From assembly GCA_013399875.1 (NCBI GenBank), contig VXAZ01009496.1, forward strand, positions 1,218,465 to 1,282,464: a stretch of DNA of 64,000 nucleotides, read 5' to 3'. Every line of letters begins with the position of its first letter. The stretch's first letter is position 1. This stretch comes from Gymnorhina tibicen. Lineage: Eukaryota; Chordata; Aves; Passeriformes; Artamidae. The position numbers were made by a program, and so were the translations under genes. The notes below the pieces were generated by a model. The model was not told the DNA's origin. It did not search any database and saw only the letters and a list, made by a program, of their open reading frames with translations. Below, one piece after another: positions 23,786 to 35,999 of the stretch.

Positions 23786-24889
23786 CTAGGCTTGCTTTTA
23801 GATTTAGCTGACCAATATATTCCTCCAAAGTCCATACATGAGAATCCTGCCTAACACCTGTGCCTAGAAATACATTTTTCTTGCGGAGAGAAGACAAGGT
23901 GGGAGGGGGACTTATGCTTTGGTACTGTAGTCAATCACTCAAAAACCTGTATGCTGTCAGCATTTGTCTAATCAGATTTCAGTAGAATGTACATAGAACT
24001 GAACCCAATCTGTCTATTTTTAAAACTTGACAAATTTTCGGCATCAGCAAAAGAAACGTCCATGCACCACCATCTTTCCCAAACTGGGAATTTTGCGGCC
24101 TGATCAGTTCAGCTTGCCTTCCTGTGCCTCACATGTCTCAAGGAAAAAGTTTTGCCTGTAACTGCATCTCTGAACACCGGCAGGGAAGGTCTTTGTTGTG
24201 AGAGGCTATATCCTTCCTGCACATCTTTTCCTTCTCCTCCAATCCTTTATCCAGTACTGCTGGCCATAGGCAATGCCATAGAGATGCATCTTGACATTGA
24301 GTGTTATAGGGGCTGATACTTGAGACAGAGTTCCTTCAGAGTTCAAGGCTGGCTTGCTATGTGTTTTGTTTGCTCCTTGAACCTTCTTAAAGCCACAGCT
24401 GGGAATTTTAATAGCTTTCCCAGCTGTCTGTCTGTGATGGGGGAAGACCCAGTGTGACTAAAGGTCTGGTATGACTGTGCTTCACTCCAAGGTAAAATAA
24501 AAACACCTTCCTGAAAGTAGATTTGTATTTTGGATTTTAAAACACGGCTGCCAAGATGAGCTACTGTTTAATTTTGGTGGCACCTAGTAGTTCAGTGTGT
24601 CCTCCTCCTGCCCCATTCCAGAACGGGTCAATTAAAGAGGGCTGCTGTAGAAAGACCCTCCCGATTTTGCTCCAGGCTCGTGGGAATAAAGCCCATTCTC
24701 ACCACCCATAGCATCACTTCCTATTTCCCCAAGCCCCACACATGCTCATGAGCCCTGACTGACAGGTTTAGCCTGCACTTCACAGCTCCTGCTTTTGCAC
24801 TGAATGTTGACATGCTCTGACGTGTCCAGGGTCTGATGTTACAGTCTGCTACAATATTATTATTACAGTGGATAGGACAATTACTAGTA
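23786..24889. other. Unassigned DNA downstream of the RT fossil
   Basis: I looked on the minus strand for continuation of the Ty3/gypsy-like pol (later RT, RNase H) below 24895 and could not recognise it. No exon or other repeat seen. Confidence 0.45.
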
Positions 24890-24894
24890 TTTTA

Positions 24895-25255
24895 CTATGA
24901 CTTTATTTTCGTGGTTCTTCACAGCAAACAAACAGGAGTGTGATCTATGGCAGTTTCCATTTCAGTGTCTCTGCAGCTCTACCGCAGAATGCCATCATCC
25001 ACACCTCTGATCCCTGAGAGTCCTGTTAGCGCATCTTGTTGGCAGCAGAAGTATTCTTCCACTGCAGGTTTGATCCAAAACAGCATATTCCACCATCTGC
25101 AGCTACCTGCTGGTGTCCAAGACGTAGTGAGGTGGTTGCTTTCTTTATCCAATAGCATTCGCCAATATTTATCTCTGGCACCAAGCTCTGAGGCTATTTT
25201 TGCTTCTGCCAAGTCGGGTTAACGCGTCTTTGGTTACAGGCACTTGGTAATGAGC
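24895..25255 (-). pseudogene. Ty3/gypsy-like reverse transcriptase fossil
   Basis: The minus-strand frame 25212 to 24979 translates to a stretch matching the middle of a Ty3/gypsy RT. It has ARDKYW at residues 12-17, LDKES at 21-25, LTT and TP-G at 28-36, RW at 39-40, IKPA at 47-50, GLSGIRG at 64-70 and VDDGIL at 71-76. The aspartate pair at 72-73 corresponds to the catalytic DD. The earlier catalytic aspartate of the LDA motif is glycine here (residue 11), and the PFGI motif is LFWI (44-47). Family residues on the N-terminal side appear in another frame at 25211-25252 (HYQVP...ALTRL), so there is a frame slip near 25212. A stop follows residue 77, with RT-like residues (RDTEMETAIDH) directly after it to about 24900. 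It is clearly non-functional. Ty3/gypsy elements are, as far as I know, very rare in birds. Confidence 0.8.
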
Positions 25256-25259
25256 AGTT

Positions 25260-26577
25260 TGTCGTACCCAGAAGAGGTCGCCAGGCTTAGGCAAATGCAG
25301 CATTTGCCCATGCAGAGGGTGGCCCCAAGTCAGCACCTGGAGGGGGGCACGGCACCTGCAGCGCTGACACCACCTCGCTCCATGCAGTGCAGTGGCTGCT
25401 GCTTCCCCTTCACTCTCAGTGCAGTGGTTACACAGGTGCCAACCTGGCCAAATCACTGTCTCCGTTTCAAGGTGAAATATGTCTGGAAAACATCCCAGTC
25501 CTTTGAAAATATCTCAATATTTTACACTTACATTTTATTTTATACTTTCAGCAGTCCAGTGCCTGCTCTGACTCTTCATGGGCCAGCTTTTCTGCTTTGC
25601 CTGTGTGAACACAGCCTATCCCACCTCAATTCATGTTCAGGTTATTTGTTATTAATAATTTTGTTCTATCTGGTATCTTACTCTGGAGAGTATTTATTCC
25701 CTTTTTACTTGTTTTCTTGCACAACTTTTTTCCCTCCTTCCACCTCCAAAACACAAGTTGAAGAAGCACTCCATCTGTGCTGTGGTTGGGAATTGGTGTG
25801 CACTTGCCTTCTACATAGCCACATCTCCCCCAACACCAGGATGAGCTCTTCAAGCACCCTCATATAAATTACTGTTTCTTTCAAGCATACCACAAATTCC
25901 TTTTTTAAATAAATGATCTGTTAACAAAAGAATCAGCTAGTTTCTTTGGGGGCAGTATTCTGATCCATGTATGACTTAAATTCAATTACATTCTTTGAGG
26001 AGATTCTTTACGTATGTCTTATTTACCAAAGAGGAAAGTTTACAATGTGTTGTGATTTTTTCTAGATCTTATTTGAGTCCTACTGATGTGCCTGAAAGCC
26101 ACTGAACTATGTCCATGACTGGTACTAGAGTGGTTGTTATTGGTTTTGTTTTTCTCCCTTTTCATCTCATTTTCCCACTGTCCAAAAAGAATCTAGTTGA
26201 TGAATTTGTTCCTTTTCATACCTATCCTCTCAAATATTGGGGATCTTGGATAATGTTCTTGGTATTTTTCCTCCTTCCTATCCCTTTTCCTTGTAAATAA
26301 GCATGATCACAGCCTTCATTTCTGACTACATGGGTTGAGGAATCAGATCACCTCTGAAATCATGCTCTCCGTGAAAAGGAGATGAAAAGGCCTAACGAGC
26401 AAAAATGACCTGGAAAAAAGAAAATGGAAGAACCATGGATTGCCGCCAGCAGCTCTGCTGAGGACCCAGACTGCTTGCCAGCAACTGAAAAGCTGCTCAC
26501 AACTGTAGGTGGCTAAACCTAGGGCACAGTTTCAATGTCTGCCAAAATCAACAGTGGGCCAGAAGACGGCACATAGT
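25260..26577. other. Intergenic DNA
   Basis: The 207-codon plus-strand frame at 25244-25867 partly overlaps the RT fossil in antisense and has no recognisable domain. Bases 25460-26300 are T-rich. No exon is called. Confidence 0.45.
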
Positions 26578-26690
26578 GATTGCTGGACTTGTCTTCCAGT
26601 TCTGCTGACTGGCAAGTTCCCAATCCTGTGCCTCAGTTTCCTGTTTCTGGAATGGGAAGAGCTGCTACATTTTGTTACAAAAAAAAGAAC
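26578..26690 (+). mobile_element. MIR-like SINE
   Basis: CTGGCAAGTTCCCAATCCTG, TGTGCCTCAGTTTCCTG and GGAATGGGAAGAGC follow the order of the sense MIR core. The diagnostic TGTGCCTCAGTTTCC block at about 26628 is intact. Confidence 0.65.
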
Positions 26691-29600
26691 ACCCTTTATG
26701 TATGCCAGGAAATTAGCAAACACGGCAGCGGGAAGGGATCAATAGAACAGACCATAAAGATGAAAGAACTAAACGAAATGTCTCTTCCTTCAAATGACTC
26801 GTGCACAGCCAAGGCTGGAGGTCGGCAGAAACCAATGAAAAAACCCCCTTCCCATAAAAAGTACAAAGTATTCAAACTATTTGCATTTTATCAATAAGTG
26901 CAAATAAATGATAGAGAAACAGGTCCGATTTCTGTACTGTAACCCTTGCCTCCTGCCATTCCCTACAGGAAAGCGTAAAGCTCTTCTACAGGGGTAGTTT
27001 ACAGGGATGACCTAGACACTGAACCCAAGAGCCTGGCCTGGACTCCTTCTTGGGGATGGGCAACTGCCTCCCCTTCCTCGCCAGTCACCATGTCCTTTAT
27101 TGGACCTAGTCTCAAGTACATGCAGATCCCTATTTATCAAGCTACTTCCCAGCTGTGTCTAAGCATGCTTTGATGAATAAATGCATAGGACATTAAAAAC
27201 TGTAACTGTATAGAAAAGAACATAACCCAAAATATATTTAGCAGTCTAAACAGATTGTACTGTGCAACATGAACTCTTGGCTCTACAGAGAGATGTTTGC
27301 TTCTGTCTCCAGCTGTTTAAAAACTAACCTTGTTTACTGCTTTCAAATTGTTCCTTTCACCCCCATGCCTGTACACAAGGAGTAGCAGGACCACAGAGCA
27401 CCCTGCTGCATTCACAGGTCACACATCTGACCCTGGACTTAGCACACTCATGACCAGACATGGCTCCAAATGTGGCTGTGCTGGCTTCACACCACACAGG
27501 TGTGTGATGTGTGTGACCACTTTGGCCAGATCCAAGGAGAACACATCATGGATCAAAGCCGTTCTCCAAGGTACTGTACAAGCACTGGAAGGAAAGAGTA
27601 CCTTGAGCCTAAAGACATGTAAAACAAGAATGCTAAAGAGATTTCAATAACATTAATGTTCCTTAGATATTTCTATGTGCTGTTTTATAAATTAAGACTT
27701 TTAACCAGCATTGAATCAAAAAAAGGTACCTAGGGCAGATAAACCAAAGAATAGGCAAAGGGTAGTAAGAGAAATTAGTATTTTGTCTTCCAGAGAGGAG
27801 CTTCTTCTTTTGACCACAGAACAAGATCAAACTGGTTTAATCACACAATATAAACTCTAGGCTAAAAAGCAGATCTAGTGTGCCTAGAAAGAAGACAATC
27901 ATTTCAGTACACCCAATTACTGTGTTCGTAATAAAGTAGCTTTATTTAAGATGATAAAAGACAGGCAATGCCCCAAGGCATTGTTCCTCTGAAACTCAAT
28001 CCATGCTCACGTTCAAACTTACAGATGCAATGACCCCCTTGCTTCTATGTAGTGAATGAACTTTGGGCAACAATTAGCCCTCACAGGCTTGCTGCTATTG
28101 CATTTTCTTGCCATTTTGAAACATTCAATATTGGGATTACTTTCTTTCTATTAAGCCTATAAGACTTCTTTCATTCACTAGGCGTTTTGCTTCAGTTCTT
28201 TTATTCAGTCATTAACATTTTCAGTAAAATTCTTTTAAAATCACTTCCTTACAGTACTTTGGATTGGTTTTCTGGAAGTGGTAGATCCCAGCTTATGTCA
28301 GGGGTCAACACAGACAAGCAGAGGTGCTTCCAGAAAAATTAATTTGCAGCATTTTGTGTGCAGGACAGAGCAGAAGAAGAGTAAAAATGAAGTGCAGACA
28401 CTCACAATGACGTACACGTTCACGAGAACCAAGATTCTGGGAATACCTATTATAATATTTCCTCATATGAGTGCTTTAAAAATTAAAATCTTCTTGATAT
28501 ATTCCTTCTCTCCCACTCTCAGAACCAGCTACTGTCACAGATACTTTCTTTAGAAAGTTTATATTTGACTCCACATTTCCAGAACAAAGCCTTTGTGCAG
28601 GCATCTGCACATGTGCATTGGTCACAAGAAACTCAGCAGGATTACGCACATGTAGAAAGCTATTTTTAGCTATTTATTTATGCGGTTTTTTTAGGCCGAT
28701 AGAAACGATTTCTTCCCAAAGAAAGAAGTGCTACTGATGGACATTCTACTTCCATCTCCTTGTGAAAGTAGTGTCTGTGCTTCCTCAAACATGTAGCTTT
28801 CACATAAATGAGGTTGACTTATTAGAAAGATCATGTGCTCTCATTAAGTGGTGCAGACCATGTATAAAGAAAACATACTTACAGAAAGGGAGAAAAGAGT
28901 GTGTTGCTACCATTGTCATCTGTGAAAATTATTGCCTTTACCTCTTGTCCAGTTTTGGATTTAGTTTCTAATCCCTTTAACAGGCTTTCCCAAATCCTGA
29001 GTAGTTTAAACTACTATTTAATATGTTCTTTGCTAGAAAGATTTTCTGCCTGTGTCTATGTACATTATAATATGTATGCATATACACATAATATTATTAT
29101 TCCCTTAGTGGCAATTAAGCAGCATAATCCACCTCAAAGATATTTACAACAATTTAAACTACCCTGAATCAAGGAGTTTAAAGGATTAGAGATGAGATTT
29201 AAGCAGTTACTGAGAGGATAAATTTTACAATTCCTGTGCACTGCAGCACTGTTTAAGACCAGAGAACGGAGGGTTTGGAAGTGATTGAAGCACAGAAGGA
29301 AATGAATCAAAAGTTGAATATGAATCAAATGCCCAGAATAGTTTGTTTGTTGAGAACTTTTAACTTCCATGTTTAGAGGAGGGTAGACAGCTGGCCCCTT
29401 GAGCAAGTTTGTTCAACTTCCTTGCAATCTCCCTCCCTTGGTCATTTGAGGACAGTCGGTGAGTGTGTGTACTCCCACACCATCTCCAGCACCCTGCATG
29501 TCTGTGGTGTGCACAGACAGGCATGGCAGGTCTGGCTATAACTGAAAGCTCTGGTATCTTCAGTAACATATGGCATGCTCTGGGACAGAGGGCACAAACT

Positions 29601-32179
29601 AGCACTGAAAATTCAAGCCACACTGGACTTACCAAAGGAAAAAAAAGTACCCAAAGATAAAAATTTGGCTATGCTGAAGAAGGATCGAACTCACACAGAC
29701 TGAACAGCTCTGCCGTTTGATTTTTCCAGTGTCTGTGTAGTGAATCAGCACACCAGGATTGTTTATGGGCACACCCTGACTTGTACTTGTATCAACACAT
29801 TTATGCTTTTCACTCTCAGACTCCTCAGCTGAAATAGTGTTTGGCTGAAAGTGTCTGAAGAAAAGCTCACCCAATGTATTTATCTCTTGCACAATCTCTG
29901 GGGCCAGTTCCTCCAGTCTACCGTGCCAATGGAATAAGAGTAAACTCTCTGAAACTGCCCCTCTTCTGTATGTAACACCTGGGTTATTGTCTGTTTTCCC
30001 TCTCTCTCTGACAGTGAGAAGCTACCACTAAAAAGTGAGAAATAGGGAAAAATTATTGTTGCCACCTGCTGAACTAAATATACCTCCCACATAATTCTCC
30101 AATAAATTCCTTGCATTACTCTCAGAGGGCTTTTTTTTCCCTTCAAATTTATTTTTTCATGAGTAGTGTTTTATATACAAAAATGCATCAACCTTCCTGG
30201 CACACCCCAGGTATCAGCTCCTATTATCCACTCCAGAGGAGAGCAGCAGAGTCAGAGCAGGAAGTGGAGCTCTCTGAGGGCGTGGACTTTCCAAGCTGCC
30301 AATCTCCCAGGTGTGACTTTGCCCAGCAGCCCAAGGGCAGCCTTGCCAGCAGTCCGTGGAGTCGCCCCTAGAAGCTGTGGTCTTGCTGCCTTCCCCCACA
30401 GAAGGCTGGCAAACTTGGGAGCAGCAAAAACATACCCTGTGCACAGTCAATTTGGCATTGCTAATGACAGCATGCAGCAGCTTCTTTCTGAATGGACGTT
30501 TCCTTCCCTTTCTAAGAAACCTCTTCCAACATATCTGTGTTTGCTGCTTACTAGAAAGAAAGGAGGAATAGGAAAATGTGTGTGGAAGACATGAGGATGG
30601 AGAGGCCGAGCACACAGAAGCCCTGTATCATGCATGTCATGTCATGTATTTATATCAGCTTCACTTCCCAGAGATCCACACTTGGTCATGGATGGCACAA
30701 GCTCCCTGTGGTCTCCAAATGGCAACAGGAAATTCTCATTACAACTCCTCCTTGTGACTGTGGCTGCTTCAATTAAAGAGAATCATTACAGGGAACAATC
30801 TATTTTCCAAGCTTGTAAAAGTTCTAACTGTGTTTGTGGTGTTTTTCCTCTTAAAAAATATAAATTATTTCAAACTACCTTTAAGTGCCTGCAGCAGTAC
30901 CACGAGACAGTGAAATGGCCCATTCACATACCAAAAGGAGAAACAATCTTTTGGATATGGCAGTGGATTTCATGCCTAAAGTGCTCAGAAGTTTATTGCA
31001 TTTACTGGGGAGTGGGGACAGAAATTACAAAAATTATGATAAATAGCTTGCCATAGCCCATCTACAAATTTCACCTGCTGACATGGTTTAGTGGGCAGAC
31101 ACTAATACCACCCTCGGGAGGAAGAAGGAAACCAGCGCTGGGACAGGAAAGGGTTAGGCAAGATTTAAGTGAGTGTACAGGAAGCAATAAAGGTTGTGGA
31201 GATTTAGCTCGGTTCTGGTGAGTGTTTGATTGAATCCTTGGTTAGGGAACAAACTTGACAACATTATCTGTTCTTGCTGTAGGAACAACTGTTCACTTGT
31301 CTAAATCCTGCCCTCAGCACTGATATATATCAGCCTTCAATTTACTCTCACTTCCATTCGGATCACAGTATGAATCAAGCACATCGCCCCTGCTACTATG
31401 CAGATGGTGTGCAGAAAAGACTACACAGTTTGTTGTAAGGATTTTTAATTTTTTTTTTTTATTTTAATTAGGCCTGATTTGTTCTTCCATTTCCTGCCTA
31501 GGGTGAATTTAACACAGGTGGTGTCTTCCAGGGAAGGGCAGGCAATTTGGGTGAAACCTCAAAGCTGCCTAAACATGCCGTGCTCTTGGCTGCCAAGCCA
31601 AGCCCACGTTTTACAAGCCCAAGTTTGGCAGGCAGCAATGCCAATGGGACCAGCCCCGGGAAGGGCTCTGGGAGCTCAGCCCCAGCCGCCAGCAGGGGAG
31701 CCTGGCCAGCCGTGTCTCAGCAGCCCGAGCCAGCGTCAGGTGCCAGAGCAGATCAGATCAGAGGTCCAGCTCGCCTGAAATCCTGCCTCTTCTGCTCGCC
31801 AGGAACACATGCAGAAGAACCCCCCCTGCAAAGGACAAATGCCCATCCAAAAACATGTTCAGCAGTCCAGTTTCACTGCAAGAGGGAAGTACTCGTTGTC
31901 ACAAGCCCTGAAGCAGAAATCTGAGTTATTAAAATAATATTACATTAAAATATGAGTTAATAGATTAACTTTTACCCTGGATAGTTTAACTGCAGATGTA
32001 GGCAGCATCGATTGCAATGTCTAACATTTGTTAATCCTGCTGAGCTTTTTACCTCAGTATTTTCTCAAGGCTATGGCAGAGACACTGTCTTAAAAAAGCA
32101 TTTGCTGGTTTAGATTTAAACCTGTTGCTTTTATATCTGAATCTCTCTCTGATATTTATTACAAAAGAGGGTACACAGG
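26691..32179. other. 5.5 kb with no recognisable gene
   Basis: No exon or datable repeat recognised. A poly-T run sits at 31447-31461. Bases 31560-31790 are GC-richer but hold few CpG. Frames of 130-140 codons near 30166-31056 overlap on both strands and show no domain. Confidence 0.5.
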
Positions 32180-32510
32180 AGGGACCACATGACCCTTTGG
32201 TACCATCTGTTACTTTATATACTGCAGTGACATCTCTTCCTTGCCACCTTCCACTACTCAATCGTCCATATCTTCATCTCAAAGTGTTTCCATATCTCTT
32301 CATCACAGGTTTTGTTACTCTTCTCTGGACGTAAAAATATGTCAGCCATATAATCTTTTATGAGGTGAAGCTACCCTTACCTAAAAACAGCATTCTAGCT
32401 GAGGACATGCCATTGATCTTTCCATAAAAAGGCATTGTAATTCTCACAGCACTATCCGTTATGCCTCCCTTAATAGGAGGATAACCTGATTCTGGGAACC
32501 TATTCCCAGG
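32180..32510 (-). mobile_element. Old CR1/L3-like LINE fragment
   Basis: In plus orientation, TTGTTACTCTTCTCTGGAC (about 32312) is followed by ACAGCATTCTAGCTGAGGAC, GCCATTGATCTTTCCATAAA, GGCATTGTAATTCTC and CAGCACTATCCGTTATGCC. This is the antisense order of the 3' coding part of an ancient amniote LINE of the CR1 group. No intact frame remains. Confidence 0.82.
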
Positions 32511-33766
32511 GAGCAGCTAGCTGGAAAGAAGTTCAGGTTCTCTGAGTTTTGACCAGAACTTTTTATGATGTGGCAGAGCCCAAAGCTACGTCTGTCAGCA
32601 AGGTCACCTTTGCCATACACACGTGTAAGGTTCTGTCTCACTGTCCCCACCCCGCACCATGTGAATTTTGGTTGCCACCCATGGCCTTTGTTTGCCTGCC
32701 CAAAATAAAGTGCTGAGCACCATTGTTGGCTGGGCATTGTCCCCTGTGCTGCAGAGGTGGCCGCAGTGCAGGAACAAGCAATAGCAGCAGTTTCAGGGGG
32801 CCCGGGGCAAAGGTGGAGGTCGTGACCTCTTGTGTATCATTAGGCAATTAGCCGGGGCCCTCTCTAACCTCTCAAAACACAAGGCCCTGGGCAAACTGTC
32901 CCCCGCTAGCCAACCACGGCTGACCCTTCTCTATCCATAGCCACACTGAGAGTGTTTTGACACCCTCTCAGATATTCTTCTGTTCTACACATGAACACTA
33001 TTGTATGCTTTTCTATCTGCATCTTGCAAAGTTGCCAGATTTTGAGGCACTGGAAGACGACCTTATTCAAAGAATTTCGTAGAACTGGCACTCTCAGAGC
33101 TGCCATAGAAACAGGCTGTATATTTATAGGTTTTGTCCAAGGTGCTGTCCCATCTCAGGATCCTGCTCTCTGTATCTAAAATGAAATGTTTTTACCCAAA
33201 GGGGCTTAGAAAACAGTGGCCAGAACCATGTGTGAAATGAGAAGATACAGAAGGGAAAGATTTAAGGATTTAGACATAATTGAACCTAGCCAACTCAGCT
33301 AAGCAGACCCCATTGAGGTAATTCCTGACTCCCTTGAAAATCTACTCAGATTTGGTCATAATAAAACAGGCAAATCTCAAATGCCTTTTTCTAATTTTAA
33401 TTCTCTTCACATTTGCAAACTCAGTCCAAGAAGTTATGTGCCCAGGTACAGCTGGTGTGTTTCTGACTGTACATTCAAAGGCTACATTTCTGAGAAATTT
33501 CTGAGACAGTGGGGCTTTTCTTCTAGTGTAATTGACACCAATGTCCTTTGCAAGAGACAGTGAAAACAAAGAAAAGGGAGGATAAAAGGAAAGATGAAGG
33601 AAGGAAAGAGGAGAAATCAGAAGAGACACAAGAGGAGAAATCAGAACACCAGATGTACGCTACATGTATAGCATTTTATTAGATTACCCTGTAAGCAGTG
33701 TTGCAATTTTGTGTATGACAGTACAGGCTCTTCCCTCTCAAGGCTATGGCAAGAGAGAGAAAAGAT
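32511..33766. other. Intergenic DNA with short GC-rich repeated motifs
   Basis: Two similar motifs, GGGGGCCCGGGGCAAAGG (32796-32813) and AAGGCCCTGGGCAAACTG (32881-32898), may be traces of an old repeat. A purine-rich patch lies at 33560-33650. No exon recognised. Confidence 0.4.
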
Positions 33767-33905
33767 GGTCTTGTTGTTAAGGTAGTGACACAGAATTCAG
33801 GAGATCTGGCTCCCATTCCTGGCTCTGACACAAACCTTGTGTAAATCACTTAATCTCTCTGTGCCTCTGTTTCCCATCTGTGAAACAGAGATAACACATC
33901 CTTTT
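33767..33905 (+). mobile_element. MIR-like SINE (amniote type)
   Basis: The stretch reads ACAGAATTCAGGAGATCTGG, CCCATTCCTGGCTCTGACAC, AAATCACTTAATCTCTCTGTG, CCTCTGTTTCCCATCTGTG and AACAGAGATAACAC. This is the sense order of the tRNA-derived 5' end and CORE of a MIR-type SINE in the form seen in sauropsids. It is the best preserved of the MIR-like copies here. Confidence 0.88.
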
Positions 33906-34148
33906 TCTCACCCCAGTCTGTCTTGTCTATTTAGATTATCTGCTTTTCTGGGCAAGGAAAGCTTCTTACTGCATGGGCTTGGGTTTTCAGTTTGTTTGTC
34001 CTCAGCGCTTTTTGCTGGATCTTTTAAGACCAGAGGGAACCAGGGTGATCATCTGGTCACAACCCCTTATACAAGACAAGTCCTGGGAGCTCCCAGAATT
34101 AATTGCTGTTTCAGGAGCAGAGATTGGCAAAAGAATGGACTTTAGGAG

Positions 34149-34163
34149 ATATATATATATATA
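34149..34163. repeat. (TA)n flank of the hexamer array
   Basis: Fifteen bases of alternating AT directly before the TTTAGA array. A matching AT stretch follows it at 34779-34790. Confidence 0.9.
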
Positions 34164-34782
34164 TTTAGATTTAGATTTAGATTTAGATTTAGATTTAGAT
34201 TTAGATTTAGATTTAGATTTAGATTTAGATTTAGATTTAGATTTAGATTTAGATTTAGATTTAGATTTAGATTTAGATTTAGATTTAGATTTAGATTTAG
34301 ATTTAGATTTAGATTTAGATTTAGATTTAGATTTAGATTTAGATTTAGATTTAGATTTAGATTTAGATTTAGATTTAGATTTAGATTTAGATTTAGATTT
34401 AGATTTAGATTTAGATTTAGATTTAGATTTAGATTTAGATTTAGATTTAGATTTAGATTTAGATTTAGATTTAGATTTAGATTTAGATTTAGATTTAGAT
34501 TTAGATTTAGATTTAGATTTAGATTTAGATTTAGATTTAGATTTAGATTTAGATTTAGATTTAGATTTAGATTTAGATTTAGATTTAGATTTAGATTTAG
34601 ATTTAGATTTAGATTTAGATTTAGATTTAGATTTAGATTTAGATTTAGATTTAGATTTAGATTTAGATTTAGATTTAGATTTAGATTTAGATTTAGATTT
34701 AGATTTAGATTTAGATTTAGATTTAGATTTAGATTTAGATTTAGATTTAGATTTAGATTTAGATTTAGATTTAGATTTAGAT
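34164..34782. repeat. (TTTAGA)n perfect hexanucleotide array, about 103 units
   Basis: About 619 bases of one six-base unit with no interruption that I can see. It is bounded on both sides by alternating AT and on the right by GTGTTTGTATGTGTGTAATG. Every frame without a stop is open, which gives long LD (plus), SK and NL (minus) dipeptide frames of 230-290 codons. These are not genes. The unit differs from the vertebrate telomere repeat TTAGGG. Confidence 0.98.
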
Positions 34783-34795
34783 ATATATATGTGTT

Positions 34796-35999
34796 TGTAT
34801 GTGTGTAATGTAAAAAAGAAAAAATCCCAAAATCCAATGTAGTTTTTTATAAACAATTATTAGGAAACTTCACTGATAGAAACTGGTGCTTTGTTACTTG
34901 CTTAGCTTTGTCTGGACTCTTTTCCCACTACTAGAATGATGCTTCCACCACTGGCTGTTATCCGTACTGAACTCGAGAGCTCTCTCTAATCAGTGTGTGT
35001 GTACTTATGGTGGCACTTATTTTTCCTAACTTTTACTATGCCTGTAACCCAACCTAGCTGTCCCAGTGGTGGAAGAACCTGAATACAGTAATTCATGCCA
35101 AAGATCTTGGATAACTGTCTTGAAATAGGATAAAATGGCCTCTGAAGGGGTCTGTATTGTCCTTCTTGTGAATAGACCTTGAATAAACTTATTATCCCTA
35201 TTTGTACCCTTAGGATAATTCTGGAGCAGTTACATGATGTTCCCCACTCTTCTTGACATAGCATTTCTTTGCAGAATGTATACTTGAGATTCATTGCACT
35301 TCATGATGAGAGCACAACTGTGATTGTAACTCGACTTCAGCTGTGATTGTTGCTCCTGCTAACATGTATTCAACCCCTCCTTTCTCCATCATCACTATAC
35401 AGCAATAATTGGCGACATCCAGCAAGATAAGTAGATTTGAAATATTTTCAAGAGAGAAAATAATTCTATTCTGAATTTTTCTAACCTAGACAAGCTCTAA
35501 CCACTGAGTAATTGAATAAAAGACCTTTTGCTGTGGTCCTAATGTTAAAGAAAGGCTGCTTTTGCATTTTGTGCACAGACTGATCCTTGAAGTATGCCAA
35601 AAGCACACTCCTTGGATCAAGGTCTGTATGGGAAACAGACAGACAAATGTATAGTTATGACACTGATACTGAACCGCTCAACCTTGTCAGGATTGAGGTG
35701 TCTTCTGGGAGTGCACAAAAGCAGAACCTCAGTTGCCTTGGAAACTTCTCCAGCTGAAAACCAAGGAGATTAAGGCAGTTCTGGGCAGCCACCGAGTTGA
35801 GCTTTCAGGATTGCCATTTCAGATTCAGATGCCTAAACTCCTCCTAACTTCTTGCTTAAACCACAGTTTGCAGAGACAGCCTCTATTTGAATAATCAAAA
35901 TGTCAAGCCACACAAACACCTTACAGAAGACTAAATCTCTTACATATCAAAACTGCAAATTAAATCACCCCATTTGAAATCTGATTTTAAATGATATCA
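34796..35999. other. Unique intergenic DNA
   Basis: Nothing recognised beyond short chance frames. Confidence 0.5.

Noticed and set aside
25244..25867. 207-codon plus-strand frame
   Set aside because: Partly antisense to the reverse transcriptase fossil, with T-rich hydrophobic tail and no domain.
31082..31150. CR1-like 3' tail (ACATGGTTTAGTGGGC)
   Set aside because: Only about 16 bases resemble a CR1 end, and the following sequence does not continue the match.
34164..34782. CRISPR array or telomere tract
   Set aside because: A six-base unit without spacers is a microsatellite, and the unit is not TTAGGG.
33973..34856. Long LD-, SK- and NL-dipeptide frames of 230-290 codons
   Set aside because: They are translations of the perfect TTTAGA array in different frames and strands, not genes.
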